In this document: piece by piece, positions 15,641-25,526 of the stretch
How the letters are laid out: every line of letters starts with the position of its first letter
Numbering within the stretch: the first letter of the stretch is position 1
Origin: Chitinophaga pollutisoli
GTDB taxonomy: Bacteria > Bacteroidota > Bacteroidia > Chitinophagales > Chitinophagaceae
Direction of reading: 5' to 3'
NCBI RefSeq assembly: GCF_038396755.1
Contig: NZ_CP149822.1
Location: forward strand, 2,914,001-2,978,000
Length of the DNA stretch: 64,000 nucleotides
Notes under the pieces: generated by a model
What the model was told of the DNA's origin: nothing
Database searches by the model: none
Seen by the model: the letters and a program-made list of their open reading frames with translations, nothing else
Position numbers and translations under genes: made by a program

Positions 15641-17029
15641 TTATCCGTGCTGGATACCGGTTTCTTCTTCTGTGAGCGTGCCGTTGCTGCTAATGCTCAT
15701 CATGTTGGGATGGTACATTTCGTTGTGCTGGGTAACGTCCAGGCCGAGTTCTTCTTCTTCGTCAGACACGCGGAGCGGATGAACGTAGTTGATGAACTTG
15801 AAGATGGCCCAGGATACCGCGAAGCTGTAACCTACTACCAGCAACAGGCCGAGGGTTTGTTTGTAGAACAGGCTGAAGTTGCCGTAAGCCCAACCGTTTT
15901 CCGTGATGGCGGGATTGATGGCCTGGGAGGCGAAAACGCCTGTCAGCAGCATACCGGTCATACCACCTACGCCATGGCAGGGGAATACGTCCAGCGTATC
16001 GTCGATGGAAGATTTGTTTTTGAAGTGTACGACAAGGTTGGAAACGATAGCCGCAACAAAACCGATGAACAGCGATTGCGGAACGCCTACATAACCTGCG
16101 GCGGGAGTGATGGCTACAAGACCAACCACGGCGCCGATACAGAATCCGAGTACCGAAGGTTTACGGCCACGGATCACATCGAAGAAGATCCAGGAAAGAC
16201 CAGCGGCGGCGGTAGCGGTATTGGTAGCGGCGAAAGCGGTCACGGCCAGGGCGTTGGCGCCGAGGGAAGAACCAGCATTGAAGCCGAACCAACCGAACCA
16301 GAGCAGACCGGTACCCAGCAGTACAAAAGGTACGTTGGCGGGGGTCAGTTCTTTCTTGGCGATATGGTCTTTCCGGCGGCGGAGCACCAGGGCGCCTGCG
16401 AGGGCCGCGCAACCCGCGGAAATGTGTACTACGGTACCACCGGCGAAGTCGAGCACGCCGAGTTTAAAGAGGATGCCTTCAGAATGCCAGGTCCAGTGCG
16501 CGATGGGCGCATACACCAGGAGGGAGAACATCACCATAAAGAGGACGTAGGAGGTAAAACGGATACGCTCCGCTACCGCGCCTACTACCAGCGCCGGGGT
16601 GATCACGGCAAACTTGAGTTGGAACAGGGCGAACAGCATCATGGGAATAGTTCCCCAGGCCGGCCCGTCCGGAACGCCTTTAAAGAAAAAGAACGTCGAA
16701 GGATCTCCGATGATACCGTTCTGGGATTCACCGAATGCCAGGCTGAAGCCTACCACTACCCAGATAATGCTGATCAGGCCGGTGGCGATGAAGCTTTGCA
16801 TCATGGTAGAGATGACGTTCTTTCGGTTCACCATGCCTCCGTAGAAGAAGGACAAACCGGGGGTCATCAAAAATACCAGGGAGGTGGCTACCAGGATCCA
16901 GGCGACATCTGCGAAATTATACTTGCTGGCATCAGCAAAAGTGGTCGGGGTCGGTAAAAAAATGCCAATTATGGCAAGTCCGGCCAAAACGATAAAGGGC
17001 AGATAATCCTGAAATGAAATTTTCTTCAT
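15641..17029 (-). CDS. amt: Ammonium transporter, Amt/MEP/Rh family
   Basis: The 462-residue membrane protein has about 11 helices and the Amt twin-His pore (H202 in VVHISAG; H352 in PCHGVGGMTG), plus the substrate-vestibule segment MTPGLSFFYGGMV. It moves ammonium across the inner membrane. The C-terminal cytosolic tail (about 430-462) is acidic (DEEEELGLD). No PII gene (glnK) is adjacent, which is unusual for amt. The next gene on the strand is a porin, so the pair may form a two-membrane uptake route. The 5' region is AT-rich. Confidence 0.95.
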   Translation of the reverse strand: MKKISFQDYLPFIVLAGLAIIGIFLPTPTTFADASKYNFADVAWILVATSLVFLMTPGLSFFYGGMVNRKNVISTMMQSFIATGLISIIWVVVGFSLAFGESQNGIIGDPSTFFFFKGVPDGPAWGTIPMMLFALFQLKFAVITPALVVGAVAERIRFTSYVLFMVMFSLLVYAPIAHWTWHSEGILFKLGVLDFAGGTVVHISAGCAALAGALVLRRRKDHIAKKELTPANVPFVLLGTGLLWFGWFGFNAGSSLGANALAVTAFAATNTATAAAGLSWIFFDVIRGRKPSVLGFCIGAVVGLVAITPAAGYVGVPQSLFIGFVAAIVSNLVVHFKNKSSIDDTLDVFPCHGVGGMTGMLLTGVFASQAINPAITENGWAYGNFSLFYKQTLGLLLVVGYSFAVSWAIFKFINYVHPLRVSDEEEELGLDVTQHNEMYHPNMMSISSNGTLTEEETGIQHG

Positions 17030-17444
17030 AGCGTTTCATTTTAAAATTCTCAATAAAAGTAGGCAGGTGATTTAAAACCTCAAATAGAACGCCCTAAAAA
17101 TGGAAAACATTGAAAAATCTTCGGATTATCCGGCCTTCACCGCAATCACATTAAAATATTTTACTATATAATATTTATTTTTTCGATAATTTGAGGGAGA
17201 AAAGGGAAGATAAAGCACGTGTTAACAAACTGTATTACAAACCATTACAAAGATTTTTAGCGTACAATGACGAAATTCTAATTTCCCGGTACGAATGTGC
17301 TACTGCAAAAATGAAAAAAAGGCTACAAAGCTTTACTGGTCATATTTTTAAATATAAAAAGCGATTGTACTGTTTGATGAAAAACCGTACAACCCCCATA
17401 GTCATATTATAATTAATTCTATGTTGATATATTTGTTTTAGCAA
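17030..17444. other. AT-rich non-coding stretch between amt and uvrB
   Basis: These 415 bp are very A+T-rich. An open frame at 17191-17412 (73 codons, Lys/Arg/Tyr-rich) has no motif and looks accidental. The stretch should hold the amt promoter, but I cannot pick out a clear TAnnTTTG on the minus strand. Confidence 0.55.
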
Positions 17445-19493
17445 CTAATTCCGCTTCATATTCTCCAGCTCCTGCTGCATCGCAAACATCTGGTCACGTA
17501 ACCGCGCCGCCTCCATAAAGTCCAGGTCTTTCGCCGCTTTCTCCATATCCTTCTTCACCTTAGCAATACTCTTCTCCATCTGCGGAATGCTTTGTACCGT
17601 GTTGGCATTGAACACTTTACCCTCATCCGCCACCACTGCCATCTCATCATGCACCGCATATGGCGACGATTCGTCGAAATGCCGGATCTCCAACACAGAT
17701 GTCTGCCCCAATATCTGCTCCTTCGACTTCCGCACGGTTTTCGGCACAATCCCGTTCTCTTCGTTGTGCTTCCGCTGCTTCTCGCGCCTGCGATCGGTTT
17801 CGTCGATCGTCCGCTGCATGCTGTCCGTGATCTTATCGGCGTAAAAAATCACCCTTCCGTCCACATTCCGCGCCGCGCGGCCGGAAGTCTGCGTCAGGGA
17901 GCGCTCGTCGCGCAGGAATCCTTCTTTATCCGCATCCAGGATCGCCACCAGCGACACCTCGGGCAAGTCGAGGCCTTCCCGGAGCAGGTTCACCCCCACC
18001 AGCACGTCTATATTACCCAGGCGCAGATCCCGCAGGATCTCCACCCGCTCCAGCGTATCCACTTCACTATGTATGTACCGCGACTTAATATTAATACGGT
18101 GCAGGTACTTGTCCATCTCCTCCGCCATCCGCTTTGTGAGTGTCGTCACCAGCACACGGTCGCCTTTTTTCACGGTTTTGTCGATTTCGTCCAGCAGATC
18201 GTCTACCTGGTTCTTGCTTGGCCGCACCTCGATCGGTGGATCGAGCAGGCCGGTGGGGCGCACGATCTGTTCCACGACAACGCCTTCTGTTTGCCGCAGC
18301 TCGTATTCTCCGGGAGTGGCGCTCACGTAGATGGTCTGGTTAAGCAGGCTTTCGAATTCATGGAAATTCAGCGGCCGGTTGTCGAGCGCGGAGGGCAGGC
18401 GGAAGCCGTAATCCACCAGCGTCAGTTTCCGGGAGCGGTCGCCGCCGTACATGCCGCTCACCTGCGGGATGGTTACATGGCTTTCGTCGATCACCAGGAG
18501 GAAGTCTTTGGGGAAATAGTCGAGCAGGCAGAAGGGGCGTGTGCCGGGCACGCGCCGGTCCAGGAAGCGGGAGTAGTTTTCGATGCCGGAGCAATAACCC
18601 AGTTCCCGTATCATCTCCACGTCGTAGTTTACACGCTCGGCGAGGCGCTGGGCTTCGATGAGCTTCCCTTCCCGCTTGAAATATTCCAACTGTGCGGCCA
18701 GTTCGTCCTGGATCTCGTGGAGAATCTGCACCATGGCGTCTTTCGGGGCGATGTACAGGTTGGCGGGGAAGATGGCGGCGGTGTCCATCGTGCCGATGCG
18801 CTTCCCGTTCTGCACGTCGAAACTCTCAATCTCCTCGATTTCGTCGCCGAAGAAGGTAATCCGGTAGCCGTAATCGACATACGGCAGGTTAATATCCACC
18901 GTATCGCCCTGCACCCGGAAGTTCCCCCGGTTGAAATCGCCGGTGGTGCGGGAGTAGAGGGCGTTTACCAGTCCGTGCAGCATCGTATTCCGCCCGATTT
19001 GCTGGCCTTTAAATATCCGGATGATACCATTCTCGAAGTCGGTGGGGTTACCCATACCGTAAATACAGGACACGGAGGCTACCACGATGATGTCGCGCCG
19101 GCCGGAAAGCAGGTTCGACGTAGCGCGGAGGCGGAGTTTATCCAGTTCTTCGTTGATGGCGAGGTCTTTTTCGATATAGGTGTCGCTCACGGGCATATAT
19201 GCCTCGGGCTGGTAATAATCGTAATAGCTCACGAAGTACTCCACCGCGTTTTCGGGGAAGAACTGTTTGAATTCCCCGTAGAGCTGGGCTACGAGGGTTT
19301 TATTATGTGTCAGCACCAAAGTGGGCTTCTGCACGTTCTGGATGACGTTGGCAACGGTGAAGGTCTTTCCCGAGCCGGTAACGCCCAGCAAAGTTTGTGC
19401 GGGCTCACCGTCTTGCAGCCCTTCGGTGAGCTGGGCAATGGCAGTGGGCTGATCGCCCGAGGGCTTATAGGGTGCTTGTAATTTGAAAGGCAT
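17445..19493 (-). CDS. uvrB: Excinuclease ABC subunit B
   Basis: The 682-residue nucleotide-excision-repair helicase has Walker A GVTGSGKT (about 38-45), the beta-hairpin region [37 protein letters not shown], the helicase motifs [15 protein letters not shown] and QTSGRAARN, and a C-terminal UVR domain ([25 protein letters not shown]) that contacts UvrC. With UvrA it scans DNA, and it then loads UvrC. Full length and intact, single gene. Confidence 0.97.
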   Translation of the reverse strand: MPFKLQAPYKPSGDQPTAIAQLTEGLQDGEPAQTLLGVTGSGKTFTVANVIQNVQKPTLVLTHNKTLVAQLYGEFKQFFPENAVEYFVSYYDYYQPEAYMPVSDTYIEKDLAINEELDKLRLRATSNLLSGRRDIIVVASVSCIYGMGNPTDFENGIIRIFKGQQIGRNTMLHGLVNALYSRTTGDFNRGNFRVQGDTVDINLPYVDYGYRITFFGDEIEEIESFDVQNGKRIGTMDTAAIFPANLYIAPKDAMVQILHEIQDELAAQLEYFKREGKLIEAQRLAERVNYDVEMIRELGYCSGIENYSRFLDRRVPGTRPFCLLDYFPKDFLLVIDESHVTIPQVSGMYGGDRSRKLTLVDYGFRLPSALDNRPLNFHEFESLLNQTIYVSATPGEYELRQTEGVVVEQIVRPTGLLDPPIEVRPSKNQVDDLLDEIDKTVKKGDRVLVTTLTKRMAEEMDKYLHRINIKSRYIHSEVDTLERVEILRDLRLGNIDVLVGVNLLREGLDLPEVSLVAILDADKEGFLRDERSLTQTSGRAARNVDGRVIFYADKITDSMQRTIDETDRRREKQRKHNEENGIVPKTVRKSKEQILGQTSVLEIRHFDESSPYAVHDEMAVVADEGKVFNANTVQSIPQMEKSIAKVKKDMEKAAKDLDFMEAARLRDQMFAMQQELENMKRN

Positions 19494-19586
19494 ACATTTT
19501 CCGTTTTAACTGGCGGGTCAACGAATTTCGGATATTATGGGGGAATGACCGAACTTCGCCTTCAAATTTCGACAAATTAAACGGAC

Positions 19587-20384
19587 ATGAAAACGGTTTT
19601 AACCATGCTACTGCTGATGAGTGCCCTTCTTCCACTGCAACCGGCACAGGCTTACGGCCCTACCGGCCACCGGGTAGTAGCGGAGCTCGCCTCCTTCCAT
19701 CTCAGCGCCAAAGCGAAAGCAGGCATCCGGAAAATCATCGGCAATGAAACCCTCGCCATGATCGCCAACTGGCCCGACTTCATCAAATCAGACACCACCG
19801 GCCGGTACAACCATACTTCCCCCTGGCATTACCTCGACTTTCCCGGCCATTGCTCCCGCGCGGAATTCGACCGTATTATGGCCGAAGCCAAAGGCGAAAA
19901 TCTCTACAGCCAAACGCAGGCGATGATCGCACAGCTTAAAAACCCCAAAACCACACCTGGACAGCAAAAGTTCACGCTCTCCTTCCTTGTGCATATGATC
20001 GGCGACATGCATATGCCGCTGCACGTCGGGCGCGACGAAGACATTGGCGGCAACAAGATCCAGGTTTCCTGGTTCGACCGCCCCACCAACCTCCACCGCG
20101 TGTGGGACGAGCACCTGATCGATTTCCAGCAATACAGCTATACCGAATACGCCCATATCCTCCACCGTGTGCTCACCCCTGCCCATACCCAACAGATCCG
20201 CAGCGGCAGCATCGCCGACTGGATGTGGGAATCGCATGTGCTGAGCGACAAAATCTACGACCGCACCCGCCCCGGCGACAAACTGAGCTATCGTTACAAC
20301 TTCCTGTTCGTGGAAGACCTCAACGACCAGTTGCAAAAAGGCGGCGTCCGCCTGGCAAAAATCCTCAACGAAATCTTCGCGTAA
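19587..20384 (+). CDS. S1/P1-type secreted nuclease
   Basis: The product has 265 residues. A signal peptide (1-22, ending AQA) is followed by the S1/P1 fold with zinc ligands: H28 in YGPTGHRV, NWPDFI, HTSPWHYLDF, HMIGDMHMPLHVG and NLHRVWDEHLI. These are trinuclear-zinc nucleases acting on single-stranded RNA/DNA outside the cytoplasm. The mature N-terminus is usually Trp; here it is Tyr (Y23), which may still coordinate zinc through its backbone amine. The gene stands alone between uvrB (divergent) and a convergent kinase gene with a shared terminator. Confidence 0.9.
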   Translation: MKTVLTMLLLMSALLPLQPAQAYGPTGHRVVAELASFHLSAKAKAGIRKIIGNETLAMIANWPDFIKSDTTGRYNHTSPWHYLDFPGHCSRAEFDRIMAEAKGENLYSQTQAMIAQLKNPKTTPGQQKFTLSFLVHMIGDMHMPLHVGRDEDIGGNKIQVSWFDRPTNLHRVWDEHLIDFQQYSYTEYAHILHRVLTPAHTQQIRSGSIADWMWESHVLSDKIYDRTRPGDKLSYRYNFLFVEDLNDQLQKGGVRLAKILNEIFA

Positions 20385-20402
20385 ATCCGTAAAAACGGCA
20401 TA

Positions 20403-20438
20403 AAAAAAGCGGCCCGGCAAAACCAGGACCGCTTTTTT
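20403..20438. terminator. Bidirectional terminator, nuclease / PfkB kinase
   Basis: AAAAAAGCGG at 20403-20412 pairs with CCGCTTTTTT at 20429-20438 around an imperfect GC-rich loop, with A and T runs in the correct places for both strands. Confidence 0.8.
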
Positions 20439-20454
20439 CATATCAAGAAATGTA

Positions 20455-21378
20455 CTAAACGAGATCGATATCGAAGTTCACCAGTTGCACGAATTGTTCG
20501 AGGCGGGTGGTGATGTCTTCTTTGGTGATTTCGCGGAGGCGGGCTGCGCCGAATTTCTCCACGCAGAACGATGCCATGGCCGAACCTACGATGATGGCAG
20601 TTTTCATGTTTTCGAAGGAGATATCTTTCGTTTTAGCCAGGTGGCCCATGAAACCTCCTGCGAAGGTGTCGCCGGCGCCGGTGGGGTCGTATACATCTTC
20701 CAGCGGCAATGCGGGTGCGAAGAACACGTGGTTTTCGTGGAACAGCATGGCGCCGTGCTCGCCTTTCTTGATGATCAGGAAGCGGGGGCCCATGGTGAGG
20801 ACTTTCTTCGCGGCTTTCACGAGGGAATATTCACCGGTGAGCTGGCGAGCCTCAGAATCGTTGATCATGAGTACATCCACCATTTTGATGGTTTTGAGGA
20901 GATCTTCCAGCGCCACGTCCATCCAGAAGTTCATCGTATCCATTACGATGAGTTTGGGGCGCGTTTTCATCTGGTTGATAACGCTCATCTGCACCTGCGG
21001 GGTGAGGTTGCCGAGAATGAGGAATTCGCTGCCCTGGTAGCTGTCGGGGATCACGGGCTGGAAATCAGCCAGCACGTTCAGGTCTGTTACGAGGGTATCG
21101 CGGGAGTTCATATCAAGATGATAACGGCCGGCCCAGTAAAATGATTTTTCGTCTTTCTTCACCTGCACACCGTCCATGGCAACGCCTCTGGCAGTGAGGG
21201 CATCCAGTTCTTCCTGCGGGAAATCCCCGCCGATAACGGACACCTGGTTAACAGGCTGAACGAAGTTGGAAGCGGCCCAGGCGATGAACGAAGCGGAACC
21301 GCCGACGATTTTATCTGATTTACCGAACGGCGTTTCGATATCGTCGAACGCCATGGTACCTACTACGGTAAGAGACAT
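20455..21378 (-). CDS. PfkB/ribokinase-family sugar kinase
   Basis: The 307-residue kinase has the N-terminal GG pair in IVGGSASFIAW (about 24-34), and the C-terminal PfkB signature DPTGAGDTFAGGF (231-243) with catalytic Asp237 and the anion hole GAGD. It transfers phosphate from ATP to a sugar or nucleoside hydroxyl; the substrate cannot be read from the sequence. Length and motifs are normal. It shares a terminator with the nuclease gene and has a -7-like element 33 bp upstream. Confidence 0.88.
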   Translation of the reverse strand: MSLTVVGTMAFDDIETPFGKSDKIVGGSASFIAWAASNFVQPVNQVSVIGGDFPQEELDALTARGVAMDGVQVKKDEKSFYWAGRYHLDMNSRDTLVTDLNVLADFQPVIPDSYQGSEFLILGNLTPQVQMSVINQMKTRPKLIVMDTMNFWMDVALEDLLKTIKMVDVLMINDSEARQLTGEYSLVKAAKKVLTMGPRFLIIKKGEHGAMLFHENHVFFAPALPLEDVYDPTGAGDTFAGGFMGHLAKTKDISFENMKTAIIVGSAMASFCVEKFGAARLREITKEDITTRLEQFVQLVNFDIDLV

Positions 21379-21410
21379 GTGATGCTTGAATTAGAGGTTT
21401 GAAAACGGAG

Positions 21411-21418
21411 CAAATGTA
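21411..21418 (-). promoter_or_regulatory. -7 promoter element of the PfkB kinase gene
   Basis: Minus-strand TACATTTG matches TAnnTTTG 33 bp before the ATG. No -33 TTG is obvious. Confidence 0.4.
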
Positions 21419-21692
21419 AACCATTCGGCCCTATTCAGCCTTTATTTTCTTCCACCGCCCCGGCCGGATAAGGATCATACCTGTAACGTCATAGACCGTT
21501 CCGCGATCGTGATGGCCCGGTTACGCCCCGTGTCCAGCGATATCCGGAACATCCGGGATTCCCGGAAAAGCCCTGTTGCCCGCTAAAAACAGGCCAAAAC
21601 CGATGATTTCTCTTGAATAAGGTGCGATTTTGGCGCGGATGTAACTTTTGGACGGAGGCGCCCGTTTCACCCACAAACAAGCAAACTTATTA

Positions 21693-21700
21693 TATCTTTG
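21693..21700 (+). promoter_or_regulatory. -7 promoter element of the small lipoprotein gene
   Basis: TATCTTTG matches TAnnTTTG. It lies only 10-19 bp before the two candidate ATGs, implying a very short leader. Confidence 0.4.
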
Positions 21701-21709
21701 ACGGAAATC

Positions 21710-22213
21710 ATGCAACACATGTTCGTAAAACATATCTGGAAAGGAATTGCTGCAATGGCGATCATCGGCACCACACTGGCTTCCTGCACGAAAGACGACA
21801 CGCCTAAAAAGGTCTACCGCTTTCAGAACATCAACCTGGTAGATAAAGATAATGTCACAAACGGCTACCTGACCATCGCGGAAATCACCGACACCACTTT
21901 CGACGTCTACATGCAAATCAACAAATCGCAGATGGGCGTTAAGTATAATTTTACGTTTTTCCGTGGCGCCATCACCGCTGCCCCCACAGATACCCTCATT
22001 AATTTCGGTTCCGTGACCAGCCAAACCACTGGCACTCCGGTACTGGTGAACAGGCGTATCAAGGAAGTGATCGCCGGCGAGAATGCCACCCGCAAATTCA
22101 ATTACGACAGTATCATCGCCGTCAACGCGTTTGCACGGATTTCCCTGCAGGGCTCCCAGGGGCAGGATTCCGCTATCGCTACCGCCAACATCGGCAGCAA
22201 TATCACCAAATAA
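21710..22213 (+). CDS. Small putative lipoprotein
   Basis: The product has 167 residues. The N-terminus (WKGIAAMAIIGTTLASCTKDD) is a signal peptide with lipobox LASC, so the protein should be lipid-anchored. The rest is beta-rich (VYRFQNINLVDKDNVTNGYLTIAEITDTTFDVYMQI) without a named domain that I can recognise. The ATG at 21719 is an equally good start. It has its own terminator and so looks like a single-gene unit. Confidence 0.75.
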   Translation: MQHMFVKHIWKGIAAMAIIGTTLASCTKDDTPKKVYRFQNINLVDKDNVTNGYLTIAEITDTTFDVYMQINKSQMGVKYNFTFFRGAITAAPTDTLINFGSVTSQTTGTPVLVNRRIKEVIAGENATRKFNYDSIIAVNAFARISLQGSQGQDSAIATANIGSNITK

Positions 22214-22237
22214 CTTTTTTAGTTGATAGATGGATGT

Positions 22238-22271
22238 AAGCTGTTCCACTTTGCGGGGCAGCTTTTTTTAT
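22238..22271 (+). terminator. Intrinsic terminator of the lipoprotein gene
   Basis: AAGCTGTTCC (22238-22247) pairs with GGGGCAGCTT (22255-22264) using two G-T wobbles, followed by a T-run. Confidence 0.85.
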
Positions 22272-22294
22272 TCCCCCCTGTTGGCCAAAAGAAA

Positions 22295-22314
22295 AGCCGG
22301 CCAAAAGGCCGGCT
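22295..22314 (-). terminator. Intrinsic terminator of the adhesin/PorP/PorE-like operon
   Basis: AGCCGGCC and GGCCGGCT form a perfect 8 bp stem around four bases. Read on the minus strand it is followed by TTTCTTTT. It closes the three-gene run that starts at 40546. Confidence 0.82.
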
Positions 22315-22392
22315 CCAGGTCGTATATGAATAGGATATGGTTCCAGGCGGGAAAGATTTCCCATGCAGAACAGATTTATTACCGTATGGTTG

Positions 22393-24396
22393 TCAGTTTC
22401 GTAGCACCTTAAATTCCGTGCGGCGGTTGGCTTGCCGGCCGTCGGGGTTGTCGGCGCCGTTGGGCAGGGTATTCGGCGCAACGGGGCGCGTTTCGCCATA
22501 GCCCTTGCTCACAATGCGTTTCTCTTCAATGCCTTTGCTGAGGAGGTAATCCACACAGGACTTGGCGCGGGCGTTCGACAACTTGAGGTTGTAAGCATCC
22601 GTGCCTTTGCTGTCGGTATGCGCGCCCAGTTCGATTTCCATTTTCGGGTTATCCAGCAGCAGGAAGTAGAGGGAATCCAGGATGACTTTGGACTCCGGCC
22701 GCAGGGTGGCTTTGTTGTAATCGTAATAGATATCGTTCAGTACGATGGGTTTGTTAATCTCGAATCGTTTCAGGCAAACGGTGGGGTTCATCATGGAATC
22801 CACCATGGTCAGCTGTTCCGAGTTGAAATTGAAGTTCTTGGAGAAGTAGTTTTCCTTCTCGATCAGCACTTTATACTTCTTGTTCATTTCGATTTCGAAC
22901 ATGTAATTGCCGCCCATGCCCGTGGTTTGCGTTTCCAGCACGTTTCGCTGGGTGCTGTCGAGCAGCGTGATTTTAGCGCCTGCGAGGGGTTTATTGGTTT
23001 CGCAGTCGAGGACCATCCCGCCGGCCATTTTGGCTTTTCTTTTCACGGCGAAGATTTCGAGGCAGCAAACAGACTCCCTGTCGGAGCTGATAAAGCCTTT
23101 GTTAAGGGCTTTATCCGGAGAAAGGCCGGTGTAATATTGATCGTCTTTGGCGGAGTTGATGGGGTAACCGAGGTTTTCGGGGGCGCTCCACCCGCCGAAG
23201 TTGCCGGCGGATTTGGAGGAATAGAAGTCTTGTCCACCAAAGCCTACGCGGCCGTTGGTGCTGAAAATGAGGGTTTGTTTACCGGGGTCGTAGAAGGGCG
23301 AGCTTTCGTCGCCGTCGGAGTTGATCGTATTGCCGATGTTCTGGGGGGCGCTGAGGGTGCCGCCATTGCCGATGGAGGCGTACCAGATATCGAATCCTCC
23401 TTTGCCGCCGGAGCGGTCGGACACGAAAAGGAAGTATTTACCGTCGGAGGAGATAGAAGGTTCTTTGGCGCTGTAGCCCGCTACATTGATGGAGGCATCG
23501 AGGGGTTGGGGCTCCGTCCACCCCGCTCCGCTGCGGATGCTACGGTAGATAGTCGATTTCTTCGCGCCGTCTTTACTGTTCCAGCGGGTGAGGAAAAGCG
23601 TATTGCCGTCGGGCGTGATCGCTGCGGCGCCTTGTTCAATGCCTTTGTCTGTAGGAATGGAAACCTTCTCCCGGCTTTCATAGCTGGCATTATTGCCCGT
23701 GGCCATGTACAACGTGTTAATAAAAGGGTTCGACTTCTTCGCCATCAATACCGAATCCGGCCGCGACGACGTGAAATACACCGTATTATCTGAAACCGGC
23801 ACGATGGCGTAGTTGGCGCCGCCCTGATTGATATTCCCTGAAACTTTCACGACTTCGTACCGCGGCGGATATTTCATTTCTTCGATCGCGAATTCGCAAT
23901 TCCTGATTTCCAGGTCGGCTCTTTTCGAAAAATCGTCGTACGCCTTGTACCCCTGCCGGAAGGCGGTAAACTGCTCGAGGGCGCGCTCATAATCTTCCGA
24001 CTTCTTCGCATTCGCGCGGATGGTAACGCCATACCAGTACCGCGCCATAGGGAAAAGTGAGGTATCAAAGGTCACAGCTTCAGCGTAATACTTCTCCGCG
24101 CTGCCGAAATCGTTGTACATGCGGTAAGATTCCGCCAGGCGGTATACTACCTGCTCATAATCCTTCAGTTTCTGTTCTTTTTTCTTACCGCTGCGTTCCA
24201 CCTGGTATGGACGGTATTCCCCGGGTTTCACGCTAAAGGTGCCAAGCGCCTTGCTGTAGTACTGTGCTGCGGAGTAATAGTCTTTCTGCTCGAAATACTG
24301 ATCTGCCGTACGTTTGTAATCATAGATGTACTGTGCCTGCAGGTGCGTGAGCAATCCTGTCAAAGTCAAAATACATATGAAGGTAAATTTTTTCAT
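22393..24396 (-). CDS. PorE-like OmpA-family protein (TPR, beta-propeller, CRD, OmpA)
   Basis: The product has 667 residues. A signal peptide (MKKFTFICILTLTGLLTHLQAQ) is followed by TPR-like helices (about 25-170), a PD40/WD40-type beta-propeller (about 190-440: YFTSSRPDSV, GNTLFLTRWNS, FLFVSDRSGGKGGFDIWYA, STNGRVGFGGQDFY), a carboxypeptidase-regulatory domain (about 455-525) and an OmpA peptidoglycan-binding domain (about 555-667: GAHTDSKGTDAYNLKLSNARAKS). This order is the architecture described for PorE of the type IX secretion system. Copies beside a PorP/SprF gene and an adhesin gene probably tether a dedicated outer-membrane exit/anchor complex to peptidoglycan (inference). An ATG at 24408 is also possible. 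Confidence 0.88.
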   Translation of the reverse strand: MKKFTFICILTLTGLLTHLQAQYIYDYKRTADQYFEQKDYYSAAQYYSKALGTFSVKPGEYRPYQVERSGKKKEQKLKDYEQVVYRLAESYRMYNDFGSAEKYYAEAVTFDTSLFPMARYWYGVTIRANAKKSEDYERALEQFTAFRQGYKAYDDFSKRADLEIRNCEFAIEEMKYPPRYEVVKVSGNINQGGANYAIVPVSDNTVYFTSSRPDSVLMAKKSNPFINTLYMATGNNASYESREKVSIPTDKGIEQGAAAITPDGNTLFLTRWNSKDGAKKSTIYRSIRSGAGWTEPQPLDASINVAGYSAKEPSISSDGKYFLFVSDRSGGKGGFDIWYASIGNGGTLSAPQNIGNTINSDGDESSPFYDPGKQTLIFSTNGRVGFGGQDFYSSKSAGNFGGWSAPENLGYPINSAKDDQYYTGLSPDKALNKGFISSDRESVCCLEIFAVKRKAKMAGGMVLDCETNKPLAGAKITLLDSTQRNVLETQTTGMGGNYMFEIEMNKKYKVLIEKENYFSKNFNFNSEQLTMVDSMMNPTVCLKRFEINKPIVLNDIYYDYNKATLRPESKVILDSLYFLLLDNPKMEIELGAHTDSKGTDAYNLKLSNARAKSCVDYLLSKGIEEKRIVSKGYGETRPVAPNTLPNGADNPDGRQANRRTEFKVLRN

Positions 24397-24428
24397 AATG
24401 CGCATCATTTGGTGTGACTGACCGGGTA

Positions 24429-25436
24429 TTATAACCTGGGGCAGATGAAATATTCCGGTTCGAGGATTCTCCGTTTGCGCCCGATGAACGAAAGCGACAC
24501 TTCAAAAGCGTTGCTGCCGCTGGCGAGTTTGCGAAGATTGGATGCATTGGCGTCGTAGCTGAGGCCCAGCGTGAAGTTCTTATAATGAAACCCTGCGAAA
24601 GGGATCACGGCGTCATTGAAACGATAGTTGGCGCCTACCAGCAGATCAAATTCGAGGTTTACGCGGATCTGGGAATAGATGCCCGCAACGGTTTCTTCCG
24701 CATTTCCCTGGCGCATGTACAGGGCGTGTGGCGTAAGGCCGATCATTTCATTCACCTGGATACGCGAACCGCCGTGTACCGTATAACGGACGGGCAACGA
24801 TTTCGTTTCGTCGTTCTCCGCCACAAATGGATCCTGCGGCTGGGTAAGGTGCGCACCTGCTATACCGATAAAGGGATTGAATTTGTGATTGGGGTTACCA
24901 TCGAACAGCAGCAGGCCAACGTTGGCGTCGAACACAGTCGAAGAAGTAGCCCGTAGCGATTCGCCGGTGGGAATATTGGGATCGAAGCCGCTTACCGGGT
25001 TGTACTGGCTGCCCATCTGGAATTTGGACTGATCCACCCTGCGGCTGATCACGCCTGCCTGAACGCCCGCCACCAGCTGGGTGGTGTTGTTCCGGCCCAT
25101 TTTCACACCACTATACGAAACAGTAGCCATGGCATTGAAGTAATTGAACCCCGCCGAACCGGCCCGCATGTTGAGCGCGGTGATACCCAGGCCCACGTTC
25201 TTGGCGGTAGGCGCATCAAACGAAACACCGCCGGTGGAAAAGGGATCACCGAAGTTCGCCCATTGGTTGCGGTAGTTGCCGCTCAACCGGTAGTCTCCGT
25301 CGATTACACCTGCCATCGCCGGATTCAGGAACAGCGGATAGGCGTAATACTGTGAAAAGTGCGGGTCTACCTGGGCGCTGGCAGACTGTAAACTTCCGCA
25401 AACCGCGAGCAATGCCACTAAAATTTTATTCTTCAT
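24429..25436 (-). CDS. PorP/SprF family type IX secretion outer-membrane protein
   Basis: The product has 335 residues. A signal peptide (1-21, ending ASA) is followed by the PorP/SprF hallmark DPHFSQYYAYPLFLNPAMAG, then YRNQWANFG and a beta-barrel-like chain. Proteins of this family sit in the outer membrane next to the T9SS and are needed for secretion or surface anchoring of partner type B substrates, as SprF is for the adhesin SprB. It lies 90 bp after the giant adhesin gene, its probable client, and 32 bp before the PorE-like gene. Confidence 0.92.
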   Translation of the reverse strand: MKNKILVALLAVCGSLQSASAQVDPHFSQYYAYPLFLNPAMAGVIDGDYRLSGNYRNQWANFGDPFSTGGVSFDAPTAKNVGLGITALNMRAGSAGFNYFNAMATVSYSGVKMGRNNTTQLVAGVQAGVISRRVDQSKFQMGSQYNPVSGFDPNIPTGESLRATSSTVFDANVGLLLFDGNPNHKFNPFIGIAGAHLTQPQDPFVAENDETKSLPVRYTVHGGSRIQVNEMIGLTPHALYMRQGNAEETVAGIYSQIRVNLEFDLLVGANYRFNDAVIPFAGFHYKNFTLGLSYDANASNLRKLASGSNAFEVSLSFIGRKRRILEPEYFICPRL

Positions 25437-25526
25437 AGGAACGTGTTTTTCGTTTTTGATAGCCGGAACGAAGCATTCACTTCGTTCCGGCAGATGATTT
25501 TTTTGCTTTACCTATGTGCAGGATGA

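Larger units (their letters stand above)
21379..21709. other. Divergent intergenic region, kinase / lipoprotein
   Basis: These 331 bp hold -7-like elements for both flanking genes (21411-21418 minus, 21693-21700 plus) and a short TCCGGG/CCCGGA inverted repeat (21552-21566). No gene is evident. Confidence 0.5.

Noticed and set aside
17191..17412. 73-codon frame between amt and uvrB
   Set aside because: Composition follows local AT content; no domain or context support.
17592..19481. 629-codon plus-strand open frame
   Set aside because: Exact antisense of uvrB; His/Val/Gly-rich composition typical of a shadow frame.
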